A DNA stretch of 64,000 nt. It comes from Paludibacteraceae bacterium (GTDB taxonomy: Bacteria > Bacteroidota > Bacteroidia > Bacteroidales > Paludibacteraceae). Of the stretch, positions 49,190-56,811 are shown in pieces. Below the pieces are notes generated by a model. The model saw only the letters and a list, made by a program, of their open reading frames with translations, searched no databases and was not told the DNA's origin. How positions within the stretch are numbered: position 1 is the first letter of the stretch; every line of letters starts with the position of its first letter. Both the position numbers and the translations under genes were made by a program. The DNA lies in assembly GCA_017444065.1 (NCBI GenBank), contig JAFSXJ010000120.1:1-64000 (forward strand), written 5' to 3'.

Positions 49190-49979
49190 TTTCAATCAAT
49201 TTAGTAAGTTCAACAAACTCATCGACCTGCAGTTGTTCGGGGCGCTTGGTGAAGATATTCTCTTGTAGGAGCGGATTGCCTTTTCCTACCAACTGCTGAA
49301 GAGAATTGCGCATCTGTTTTCGTCGCTGGTTGAATGCTGTCTTGACGATGGTCTTGAACAGCTGTTCATCGCAGTCAAGGCACTCGCGTTGGTTGCGCGT
49401 CAGACGGATGACTGCCGACTCCACTTTCGGCGGAGGGCTGAACACATGACTGCCCACCGTGAACAGGTACTCTATATCATAATACGCCTGCAGCAGGACA
49501 CTCAATATGCCGTACGCCTTGTTCCCCGGCTTCGCAGCCAGACGTTGGGCTACCTCCTTCTGAATCATCCCGCTGCACAAGGGGATACGGTCCTTGTAGT
49601 CAAGCACTTTGAAGAATATCTGACTGGAAATGTTGTACGGATAATTGCCAATCACGCAGAACGGTCCCATCGGGAAAATCGTGCCCAGGTCAATCTTCAG
49701 AAAGTCACCTTCTATCAGGTTCAGTTCCGGATACCACTCACGCAGATAAGCCACCGACTCACGGTCGATTTCAATGGCGGTTAGTTTGATGTCGGGATTC
49801 TTCAGCAGGTACTGGGTCAGAACACCCATACCCGGACCAATCTCAAATACGGGAATCTTGTCCCCGTAATCAGTATGTAACAGGTTAGCCGGCGAGATGG
49901 TGTCGGCTATACGCTGGGCTATACTCAAGTCCGTGAGGAAATGCTGCCCCAAAAACTTTTTGGCACGTACTGCTTGCAT
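49164..49979 (-). CDS. rsmA: 16S rRNA adenine dimethyltransferase
   Basis: RsmA (KsgA) dimethylates A1518 and A1519. It has 271 residues, with KKFLGQHFLTDLSIAQRIAD, VFEIGPGMGVLTQYLL for SAM binding, the catalytic CVIGNYPYNISSQIFFKVLD and FSPPPKVESAVIRL. The C-terminal helical domain is present. Confidence 0.95.
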   Translation of the reverse strand: MQAVRAKKFLGQHFLTDLSIAQRIADTISPANLLHTDYGDKIPVFEIGPGMGVLTQYLLKNPDIKLTAIEIDRESVAYLREWYPELNLIEGDFLKIDLGTIFPMGPFCVIGNYPYNISSQIFFKVLDYKDRIPLCSGMIQKEVAQRLAAKPGNKAYGILSVLLQAYYDIEYLFTVGSHVFSPPPKVESAVIRLTRNQRECLDCDEQLFKTIVKTAFNQRRKQMRNSLQQLVGKGNPLLQENIFTKRPEQLQVDEFVELTKLIENGRTQNIL

Positions 49980-50056
49980 TATCCGGGTGATAGTCCATAC
50001 TTAATGTGATTGGTTCAACAATTTGGGCGGTTTTTGTACAAAAAATAACTCAAAAA

Positions 50057-50134
50057 TTTGCAATATTCAATTTTTTGTCGTATCTTTGTACCGCTTTCGG
50101 CACAAAGGTAATATATTTTTTTTATTTATGCAAG
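50057..50134. promoter_or_regulatory. Two face-to-face promoters for gtrA and rsmA
   Basis: Plus strand: TTTG (50057-50060), a 20-base gap and TATCTTTG (50081-50088), driving gtrA. Minus strand: CTTG (50131-50134), a 20-base gap and TACCTTTG (50103-50110), driving rsmA. The two start sites fall within a few bases of each other near 50095, so each polymerase must cross the other promoter. Confidence 0.65.
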
Positions 50135-50139
50135 CATAA

Positions 50140-50655
50140 ATGCAAAAATTAGCACAAATAATTACAAAAATTATCGATTTTGTATATTCTCCGTTCCAAA
50201 AGTACGTGCCAAAGGAGCTTTTTCGGTACGCAGCATGCGGCGGAGGGAACATGGTACTCGACTGGGTGCTGTACTTCCTGACGTATAACTTCATCATCGG
50301 CCACGACCTGATTTATTTTAATATTCCGATTGTCAATGGTCAATGGTCAATGGTCAATTATCAATTATGCCTTACGCCTCATATCGCCGCCTTGTGCATC
50401 GTCTTCCCGATAACGCTGCTGACAGGTTTCTGGCTTAACAAGTACGTCACGTTCACGCAGTCTTCTTTACATACCGTCCGCCAGTTCACGCGATATATCA
50501 TGATTGTGGCGGTCAACCTCGCCGTCAACTATTTCGGGCTCAAGATTCTCGTTGAGACCGTCGGCTGGTATCCCACACCTTCGAAGATCTGTATCACCCT
50601 CTTCACCGTGGTCATCAGTTTCCTCGGACAGAAATATTTCACTTTCCGTCGTTAA
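50140..50655 (+). CDS. GtrA-like membrane protein, with repeat insertion
   Basis: This is a 171-residue protein with four transmembrane segments typical of the GtrA family, thought to help flip lipid-linked sugars. It has KELFRYAACGGGNMVLDWVL, PITLLTGFWLNKYVTF and FLGQKYFTFRR. Residues about 64-76 (IVNGQWSMVNYQL), in the loop after the first hairpin, are coded by five GTCAATN heptamers (50332-50366). The same array is in xseA. Confidence 0.85.
   Translation: MQKLAQIITKIIDFVYSPFQKYVPKELFRYAACGGGNMVLDWVLYFLTYNFIIGHDLIYFNIPIVNGQWSMVNYQLCLTPHIAALCIVFPITLLTGFWLNKYVTFTQSSLHTVRQFTRYIMIVAVNLAVNYFGLKILVETVGWYPTPSKICITLFTVVISFLGQKYFTFRR
50332..50366 (+). repeat. In-frame GTCAATG/T heptamer array in gtrA
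   Basis: Five units, read as VNGQWSMVNYQL. Confidence 0.8.
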
Positions 50656-50660
50656 GATTT

Positions 50661-50680
50661 GTTTAATTCGTTTAATTCGT
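50661..50680 (+). repeat. Short TTTAATTCG tandem at the gtrA-xseA junction
   Basis: Two TTTAATTCG units run up to and into the GTG start codon of xseA. Confidence 0.55.
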
Positions 50681-51851
50681 GAACCCCGATAGTTTCTCCC
50701 TCTCAGAACTCTGTGCCTTGCTGGACGAATCGCTCCGGCAGTCTTTTCCTGCCACCTATTGGGTGCGCGCGGAGATAGCCTCGCTTACCGACCGAGGACA
50801 CTGTTACCTCGAGCTCGTCGAGAAAGGCGACCGTGGGATGTTCGCCGCCAAGATGCGTGCCACATGCTGGAGCAACACGTGGCAGCTCATCTCAGCCTAC
50901 TTCCTGCAAGAGACAGGCAAACGTCCGGAACCGGGCATGCAGGTGCTCGTCGAAGTCACCGTGGATTTTCACCCCGTCTATGGTCTCAGTCTGAACATTC
51001 AGAACATCGACCCCTCGTTCACCCTGGGCGACCTGGCCCGCCAGCGTCAGTTCACGCTCCAGCGCCTTGAAGCAGACGGCGTGCTGGACATGAACAAGTC
51101 TCTGCCCCTGCCTACCGTCATCCGCCGTATAGCAGTCATCTCCGCCAAGGATGCCGCCGGCTACGGCGATTTCTGCCACCAGCTGCAGGACAATCCCTAC
51201 GGTCTGCGGTTCACCACCGAACTCTTTCCCGCCTTCATGCAGGGCGACGGTGCCACCCGCTCTATCATTTCCGCCCTTGATAAAATAAATGTCAATTGTC
51301 AATTGTCAATTGTCAATTACGACTGCGTCGTCCTCATCCGCGGCGGTGGCGCCCCAACTGACCTGACTTGCTTCGACACCTACGAACTGGCATCACATTG
51401 TGCGCAGTTCCCGCTGCCAATCCTGTCCGGCATCGGTCATACGCGCGACGTCAGCATCGTCGATATGGTTGTCCATTCGTCACTCAAGACGCCCACTGCC
51501 GTAGCCGAGTTCCTCATCGACCATAACGCCGGACAACTCGTCCGCATCAACGAGCTCCGCCAGCGACTCGCATTCATCGCCACACAGATGGTCGCTGTCC
51601 GCCGTCAGCAGATTGAACAACTGCGCCTCACTCTCCAATATACCATCTCCCGTACCTTGCAGACCGAGCGAAACAAACTCAACATACTCAGCCAGGCTAT
51701 CACTCTCCACTCTCCCGAACAGATCTTCCGCAAGGGCTACTCCCTCACGCTCCACAACGGCAAGGTTCTCCGCCACGCCGCCGACGCTCCCGCCGGCTCA
51801 ACCATCACCACCGTCCTCGCCGATGGCGAACTCACCTCTGTTGTTCAATAA
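50679..51851 (+). CDS. xseA: Exodeoxyribonuclease VII large subunit, with repeat insertion
   Basis: This is a 390-residue large subunit, shorter than the usual 400-450. It starts with GTG at 50679. The N-terminal OB fold (1-105) has LCALLDESLRQSFPATYWVR. The catalytic region has IAVISAKDAAGYGDF, CVVLIRGGGAPTDLTCFDTY and LSGIGHTRDVSIVDMVVHSS. Residues about 206-216 (VNCQLSIVNYD) are coded by four GTCAATT heptamers. No xseB small subunit follows in the window. Confidence 0.92.
   Translation: MNPDSFSLSELCALLDESLRQSFPATYWVRAEIASLTDRGHCYLELVEKGDRGMFAAKMRATCWSNTWQLISAYFLQETGKRPEPGMQVLVEVTVDFHPVYGLSLNIQNIDPSFTLGDLARQRQFTLQRLEADGVLDMNKSLPLPTVIRRIAVISAKDAAGYGDFCHQLQDNPYGLRFTTELFPAFMQGDGATRSIISALDKINVNCQLSIVNYDCVVLIRGGGAPTDLTCFDTYELASHCAQFPLPILSGIGHTRDVSIVDMVVHSSLKTPTAVAEFLIDHNAGQLVRINELRQRLAFIATQMVAVRRQQIEQLRLTLQYTISRTLQTERNKLNILSQAITLHSPEQIFRKGYSLTLHNGKVLRHAADAPAGSTITTVLADGELTSVVQ
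51291..51318 (+). repeat. In-frame GTCAATT array in xseA
   Basis: Four exact heptamers, read as VNCQLSIVN in the same frame as the gtrA array. Confidence 0.85.
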
Positions 51852-51872
51852 TTTTCCGTGTATTCCGTACTC
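51851..51872 (-). repeat. GAGTACGGA repeat at the xseA 3' end
   Basis: On the minus strand it begins GAGTACGGAATACACGGAAA. It starts at the last base of the xseA stop codon and fills most of the gap to the next gene. Confidence 0.7.
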
Positions 51873-51882
51873 AAATAAGTTT

Positions 51883-52836
51883 ATGAGCAAAAAGCAGTGG
51901 ATAGGTTTCGCCATTCTGGTACTATTGGTCACGGCGGTCGAGCTGTGTGTCCGGCTGACGGACAGATGGCTTGACAGGCAGCCGAAAGACGAACTGCTTG
52001 TCTTCCAGCCCGAACGCGAAGAGGCATTTCAGCACTACCTCGATTCGCTCAGCGAAGCGGAATATGCCACACGTCAAGCCCGTTATGCTGCGCGTTATCC
52101 GAAACAAGTCATCCGCCTCCGGCCCTTCGACCCCAATACCGCTGACAGCACCTTGCTCGTTACCGTCGGCCTCAAGCCTTGGATGGCACACAACCTCATC
52201 CGTTACCGCCAAGCTGGCAAGGTCTTCCGCCAAAAGGACGAACTCCGCCGGCTCTATGGCATGACCGATTCGCTCTATGCCACGCTCGCTCCGTACATAC
52301 AAATCGACACCCTTGCCAACGACACTGTATCAAGGTTTCATCAGGGTCTAATCGGAGGCATGTTGGGGTCAAACGCGGATTCTTCCCTATTTTCCTGCCA
52401 CTCCAAGCGCGACACGGTCCTTGACCTCAACACTGCCGACACCGCCGAGCTCCAGCTCCTCCGTGGCATCGGACGCTATACGGCTGTACAGATTGTCCGC
52501 TACCGCCAGGCGCTCGGCGGATATTACTCCCCGAACCAACTCTACGAGATCAGTCAATATTACAATCTCCCTCATTTCCCCTCTGCGGAACGCATCGACA
52601 GCCTTCTTCCTCATCTGTTTGCCGACACAACCCTCATCACACCCATCCATGTCAACCGCGCGTCTGTCAAGCAGCTCCAACGCCATCCGTACATCTCCTA
52701 TCCCCAGGCGCAGCAGCTCTACGATCTCCGCCGCCGCAAGCTCCGCCTCTCCTCACTCGACGACCTCTCCGCCATCTTCAACCCCGACGAACGCCGCCGT
52801 CTCGCGCCATACCTCCGCTTCACGGCACAAGACTGA
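51883..52836 (+). CDS. Membrane-anchored helix-hairpin-helix protein
   Basis: The ATG at 51883 gives 317 residues. One N-terminal transmembrane helix (residues 5-22) is followed by three ComEA-like HhH regions: FDPNTADSTLLVTVGLKPWM, DLNTADTAELQLLRGIGRYT and VNRASVKQLQRHPYISYPQA. HhH repeats of this type bind DNA non-specifically, as in ComEA uptake proteins. It may act at the envelope or periplasm. An upstream in-frame extension to 51613 lies inside xseA and is rejected. Confidence 0.8.
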   Translation: MSKKQWIGFAILVLLVTAVELCVRLTDRWLDRQPKDELLVFQPEREEAFQHYLDSLSEAEYATRQARYAARYPKQVIRLRPFDPNTADSTLLVTVGLKPWMAHNLIRYRQAGKVFRQKDELRRLYGMTDSLYATLAPYIQIDTLANDTVSRFHQGLIGGMLGSNADSSLFSCHSKRDTVLDLNTADTAELQLLRGIGRYTAVQIVRYRQALGGYYSPNQLYEISQYYNLPHFPSAERIDSLLPHLFADTTLITPIHVNRASVKQLQRHPYISYPQAQQLYDLRRRKLRLSSLDDLSAIFNPDERRRLAPYLRFTAQD

Positions 52837-52917
52837 ACCTGCTCGTTTTCGGCATGTTCAAAGTCAGCGGCAATTCATAATTTTTAATTAGCGGAAGCGG
52901 TAATTTCTCCCCATCTT

Positions 52918-52980
52918 CCGAGTAAACCTCTACTTGCTCCCTACTTGCTTCCTACTGCAATACATGTCCGGATATTCCGG
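52918..52980 (-). repeat. Dispersed repeat D, inverted copy of C
   Basis: On the minus strand it opens CCGGAATATCCGGACATGTA, has three 11-bp AAGTAGGGAGC-type units, and ends AGGTTTACTCGG. It has one unit fewer than C. Confidence 0.8.
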
Positions 52981-53020
52981 AGGTCCTGGATGTTCCGGAA
53001 CTTTCGGAAACTCATGATAG

Positions 53021-53052
53021 AAAATTCCGTGTCTTCCGTAAAATCCGTACTC
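53021..53052 (-). repeat. GAGTACGGA repeat, intergenic
   Basis: A 32-bp copy with the same box spacing as the ribD and dapB copies. Confidence 0.7.
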
Positions 53053-53220
53053 AAATGCTTTCTCTCTCGCAATTTTGACTATTTTGTTAATGATTGCCCT
53101 CATCTTCCCTTCTTCCTTTCGTCCCCTTTTCATCCGTTATATTTGTGCTATAAGTGATGGATTTGCCTAAACTGCAAATCCCACTCTTTCAATACTTTCC
53201 GCATCTATCCCACACAAAAA

Positions 53221-53239
53221 TGTGATAAATCTTATCACA
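53221..53239. promoter_or_regulatory. Inverted repeat upstream of the HTH promoter, possible operator
   Basis: TGTGATAA, three bases, TTATCACA. It ends five bases before the -33 box. It is not a CRP site, since the spacing between TGTGA and TCACA is nine, not six. Confidence 0.5.
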
Positions 53240-53243
53240 CCCT

Positions 53244-53275
53244 ATTGCATATTTCAAAAATTTGTAGTAATTTTG
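53244..53275 (+). promoter_or_regulatory. Promoter of the HTH/PH-like pair, copy B
   Basis: -33 ATTG (53244-53247), a 20-base gap and -7 TAATTTTG (53268-53275). Confidence 0.55.
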
Positions 53276-53345
53276 CACTGCTTTTCGAAACGCACTTCCC
53301 TATAGGTAGGGATGTAATCACATGTTTAATTAACTGTATTGAATA

Positions 53346-53804
53346 ATGAAAACGATTCTACAAAGTCCGGAATTTTGGATAACACTGGTTGTGGTCATTT
53401 TTATAATCACCTTGTTGGTTAACTACCGGATAACATTACTCAAACGCCAGCTCACAGACTTGAAGATACGCCTCTTTGTAAACCAGCGCGCACAGGCGAT
53501 GGAGCATCAGGCACTACTGGAGCAGCTCCGTCAACAAGGCGGCAGTCCACGCACAATGCAGGATCTGCAGGCACTCTTCGGCGACAAAGTCACTTCGCTC
53601 ACCAGCCGCTATCCCTCTCTCACGGAATTGGACGTTCAGGTACTTGTCCTGATTGGCTTGGGCGTGGAGAACCATGAGATTCTCCGCCTCACGAACATGT
53701 CCAAGCGCACCTATTACAAACGTCGCCAGCTGATAGCTCAACGGATGGGAACCACCGCCGCGCAATTGGACGCTGTTGTGCGGCAATTATTCACGTCAAA
53801 TTAA
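53346..53804 (+). CDS. Membrane-anchored HTH protein, copy B of the two-gene module
   Basis: This is a 152-residue protein. One transmembrane helix (about 9-28) is followed by a coiled coil (30-75) and a C-terminal LuxR/sigma4-like HTH: LTELDVQVLVLIGLGVENHE, MSKRTYYKRRQLIAQRMG. The HTH is clearly related to the one at 20170. The gene lies 22 bases before its PH-like partner. Gene order is HTH then PH-like, the reverse of copy A. Confidence 0.75.
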   Translation: MKTILQSPEFWITLVVVIFIITLLVNYRITLLKRQLTDLKIRLFVNQRAQAMEHQALLEQLRQQGGSPRTMQDLQALFGDKVTSLTSRYPSLTELDVQVLVLIGLGVENHEILRLTNMSKRTYYKRRQLIAQRMGTTAAQLDAVVRQLFTSN

Positions 53805-53826
53805 GAACTCTAAAAAATAGCGTATT

Positions 53827-54531
53827 ATGACAACTCGTCTTCAACAGCAGCACAAGCAGGCAGTCCTGTTCTGTTGCTATCTTTTTGCCCTGCCCACATT
53901 CCTTGGACTGGTGGCTTCTGCTCTCGAAATAGTGAATCACCCTGTGGGATTGGATATCCTATGGAGTGTCTTTCTCTTATCTACAACCATCGTCTGGATA
54001 TTCATGAACAATCGCAAGTACCCCGTTGAACTGACGGAAGAGGAACGCCGCATGCCCGTTGAGGCAAGAGCCGATTACAGCAACCGCATGAATTGGAAAT
54101 TATTAATCCTCGTCGTTGTTTATTTGGTTTATGCCATTCTGGTAACAGGATTTCTTCCTCTTTATGCCAAATACATAGTTAATGGTGATTGGTCTTGTTT
54201 ATGGAGCCGCTTGTCGAAGTTGCTCTGCGCTCTTCCTGTCAGTTGGTGGGTTCTGGTAGGTATAACGATGGTTCTGCCTGTCTATATCCTGTATCGCCGT
54301 TCTGCGAACATATATCTCCTGGAGGGTGACACGCTTATCATCCGTGAACGCAATTTGCTCAAATGGGAGGACGAACTGCGTATTCCCGTGGCTTCCATCA
54401 GCAAACTGTATATCAAGAACCGCTGGTCGCTTCGTCCTTTCCTGTACATGGAAGTGGACGGTGTTCCTCGTTCGTTGCAAGCCAACACCCATGTTACCGA
54501 ACTCGCTGTCGGCATTCTCCTGCGCCAGTGA
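53827..54531 (+). CDS. Membrane protein with PH-like C-terminal domain, copy B
   Basis: This is a 234-residue protein with four hydrophobic segments (about 12-33, 40-58, 93-115, 135-160) and a C-terminal PH-like domain: IYLLEGDTLIIRERNLLKWE, LRIPVASISKLYIKNRW, RPFLYMEVDGVPRSLQ. The domain matches the protein at 20745. It has two more membrane segments than copy A. It presumably works with the HTH protein encoded just before it. Confidence 0.7.
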   Translation: MTTRLQQQHKQAVLFCCYLFALPTFLGLVASALEIVNHPVGLDILWSVFLLSTTIVWIFMNNRKYPVELTEEERRMPVEARADYSNRMNWKLLILVVVYLVYAILVTGFLPLYAKYIVNGDWSCLWSRLSKLLCALPVSWWVLVGITMVLPVYILYRRSANIYLLEGDTLIIRERNLLKWEDELRIPVASISKLYIKNRWSLRPFLYMEVDGVPRSLQANTHVTELAVGILLRQ

Positions 54532-54589
54532 GCCTGTTCTGGCAGATCCGGATGCTGGATGTTGGTCTCTGTTCTTCCGCGGTGGATAG

Positions 54590-55357
54590 TTACTCCTCAA
54601 TCAGTTCGAAGTGTTGGAAATCTTTGCATGAGGTCCAGTCACCACCCCACTCGAAACCGGCATCGGCGAAGAGCAGGAAACACAGGTCCTGGTGGTCAAT
54701 CTTATAGGGGAAATCCTTCGTGCGGTCACAATACTCCTCGGCAGTGGCGGGTTGGATGAAGCGCGTACCGTCGGTACGGTCCTTGTAATAGGGATTATAC
54801 AGTGTATTGATATCCACCGCCAGACCCATTGCGTGCTTCGACAGATTGGCACTTCCGGCAATATTGCGGTAGCAGAAGCAGGAAGAGTTGTTGTCACGCA
54901 TCTGCGTCTCATCGTCAGCATCATACACGTCCGGCAGAAGCATGCGCTGGATGGGATACTTGGCATCGTAGAGCTGCCGGAAGATAGTGGCAACCTTGTC
55001 GGCAATCTTCTTGTTACAGATCATCTCGCCGACATGAATCTGATTGTCGTAATCCCAATGCAAGGCGCGGACATGGCGCAGGTCGTCACGACCGATATAC
55101 GGATTGTCCTTATACGTCTTTCCCTGCATGCGCGCCCAAACGCCATCAGGTATGGGGTCGGCGGCAAAACAGCGCTCCAGACCTCCGAAAGCCTCAACGG
55201 CCTCGGCTGTGACGGTCTGTCCGGCTTGCCAGTTGGCGAGGGCGGAGGTGTCGGGTTCAACGGTATTGCCCTGGTTCTTGCACGAAGGCAACACAGCGAA
55301 CGAAAACATGAAAACGATGGTCAGCAGCGATGCTGCAACAGATCGGGTACGTATCAT
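54590..55357 (-). CDS. M15-family peptidase lipoprotein, D-Ala-D-Ala carboxypeptidase-like
   Basis: This is a 255-residue lipoprotein with lipobox FAVLPSC. The metallopeptidase core is present: the zinc motif SANLSKHAMGLAVDINTLYN (His and Asp) and the final GFEWGGDWTSCKDFQHFEL with the third zinc ligand His. It probably trims peptidoglycan peptides in the periplasm. It lies 19 bases after guaD on the same strand. Confidence 0.85.
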   Translation of the reverse strand: MIRTRSVAASLLTIVFMFSFAVLPSCKNQGNTVEPDTSALANWQAGQTVTAEAVEAFGGLERCFAADPIPDGVWARMQGKTYKDNPYIGRDDLRHVRALHWDYDNQIHVGEMICNKKIADKVATIFRQLYDAKYPIQRMLLPDVYDADDETQMRDNNSSCFCYRNIAGSANLSKHAMGLAVDINTLYNPYYKDRTDGTRFIQPATAEEYCDRTKDFPYKIDHQDLCFLLFADAGFEWGGDWTSCKDFQHFELIEE

Positions 55358-55376
55358 AATCTATACAAATTTAAAG

Positions 55377-56657
55377 TTAATCTTTATCATTAGGCAGAGC
55401 CGGCTCGTCAATCTCCCGTCCGCGACAGAAGCGGTGAACGATCTGCCGGTCGTCGCCGATATAGATGAATCGCTCAAGGCGGTGAAGCAGGTTATAGTTG
55501 TCGTGGTTCAGTTCGCGGTCGTCAATAACGAGTGCATCGAACTCATAGCCGGGCTCGAAACTGCCGACTTTGCCGAACACCCGTCCGGCGGACTTCGTGG
55601 CAATCCAGAACACCTCGGGGAGCGTGAGGAACGGCAGCGACTTGTCCTGACAATACCGCATCTTGCTGACCTGAACGGCATAAACCATCACCTTGAATAT
55701 ACTCAGGTCATGTCCGGCACTAATGTCGCTACCCAGGCCAACGGGCACATCCTCGTTCAGGAACACACGCACAGGCGCCATGCCCGAGGCGAGGTTGAGG
55801 TTGCTGGTCGGGCAATGCGCCACCATCACCTGCCGCTCACGCATCAGTGCCAGTTCGTCGCCATCGGTCCAGACGCAGTGCGCCATGATGGTAGGCGTGT
55901 CGCCAAACAGACCGTAACGTCTGTACGCATCGCCGTAGTGGCGGCTCTCCGGTTCGAGTTCCTGCACCCAGACTATCTCGTTGCGGTTCTCCGACAGATG
56001 TGACTGCACGGGCAGCCGGTACTTGCGCGCCAGGTCGCCGCATGCCTGCAGCAGCGCGGGCGTGCAGGACGGGATGAACCGTGGCGTGACAATCGGACTG
56101 ACCAAGGCATCGGGCTTGGCAAACTCGGCTATGAGTGCTTCGTTATCGAGTACGGCATCTTCAACCGTCTCGCACAAGGCTTCCGGACAGTTACGGTTCA
56201 TATCAACCTTGCCTACCATGGCGCCCATACCGGCATCGCGGAAGAGGTTCATCAGCAGACGCGTGCTTTCGCGATGGACAGTGGCGAACGCAACCGTCCG
56301 CATCGTGCCGAAACGCCAGAGGTCACGCACAAAACGCCGGTACATCCGTTCGGCATACCGTGTATCGCTATACTTGCTCTCCTCGGGGAAGGTGTAGTTA
56401 TCCAGCCAAGGCAATAGTTCCAAATCCATAGCAATACCCAGATTGCGGTACTGCGGAGCATGTACATGTACGTCAATCATAGCCGGGATGAGCAGTTTGT
56501 CGCCATAATCCGTAACAGGCTGACCTGCCAACGATGCGGGCAGCTGCTCATACACACCCAAGACCTTGCCGTCCTCTACAGCAATGTATCCGTTCGATAT
56601 GACCTCAAATTGCGTGCGCTCTTTCGTAAAGAGAATATGTGCCTTGTAGATTTGCAT
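55377..56657 (-). CDS. guaD: Guanine deaminase
   Basis: This is a 426-residue amidohydrolase starting MQIYKAHILFTKERTQFEVI at 56657; longer frames to 56726 are rejected because they cross the promoter. Zinc and active-site motifs are PAMIDVHVHAPQYRN, LPVQSHLSENRNEIVW, MAHCVWTDGDELAL and VGLGSDISAGHDLSIF. Converts guanine to xanthine. Confidence 0.92.
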   Translation of the reverse strand: MQIYKAHILFTKERTQFEVISNGYIAVEDGKVLGVYEQLPASLAGQPVTDYGDKLLIPAMIDVHVHAPQYRNLGIAMDLELLPWLDNYTFPEESKYSDTRYAERMYRRFVRDLWRFGTMRTVAFATVHRESTRLLMNLFRDAGMGAMVGKVDMNRNCPEALCETVEDAVLDNEALIAEFAKPDALVSPIVTPRFIPSCTPALLQACGDLARKYRLPVQSHLSENRNEIVWVQELEPESRHYGDAYRRYGLFGDTPTIMAHCVWTDGDELALMRERQVMVAHCPTSNLNLASGMAPVRVFLNEDVPVGLGSDISAGHDLSIFKVMVYAVQVSKMRYCQDKSLPFLTLPEVFWIATKSAGRVFGKVGSFEPGYEFDALVIDDRELNHDNYNLLHRLERFIYIGDDRQIVHRFCRGREIDEPALPNDKD

Positions 56658-56682
56658 AGATGATTTGTTCTGATTTCGAATG

Positions 56683-56714
56683 CAAAGATACGAAAATTTA
56701 TTCAAATCTGCAAA
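56683..56714 (-). promoter_or_regulatory. Promoter of guaD
   Basis: Minus strand: -33 TTTG (56711-56714), a 20-base gap and -7 TATCTTTG (56683-56690). Confidence 0.7.
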
Positions 56715-56750
56715 CATATCCAACAAATCGTAACTTATTTGTTAAAAACT

Positions 56751-56782
56751 TTTGCATTTTTGCAAAAAAATTATTATCTTTG
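56751..56782 (+). promoter_or_regulatory. Promoter of the radical SAM gene
   Basis: -33 TTTG (56751-56754), a 20-base gap and -7 TATCTTTG (56775-56782). It is divergent from the guaD promoter, about 37 bases away. Confidence 0.7.
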
Positions 56783-56811
56783 CAGCCCGTTACGATAAAA
56801 AATCGACCGCA

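Larger units (their letters stand above)
52837..53345. other. 509-bp repeat-rich region upstream of the HTH gene
   Basis: It holds repeat D (52918-52980), a GAGTACGGA copy (53021-53052), the inverted repeat at 53221-53239 and the HTH promoter (53244-53275). A small hairpin TCCCTA/TAGGGA (53297-53312) lies in the leader. A 70-codon plus frame at 52945 is built of repeats and is not credible. Confidence 0.7.

Noticed and set aside
50332..51318. CRISPR array
   Set aside because: The repeats are 7-bp tandem units without spacers, and no cas genes were seen.
52945..53157. Small 70-codon plus-strand gene
   Set aside because: It is translated mostly from repeat D and the GAGTACGGA copy.
53221..53239. 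CRP binding site
   Set aside because: It has TGTGA and TCACA, but the spacer is nine bases instead of six.
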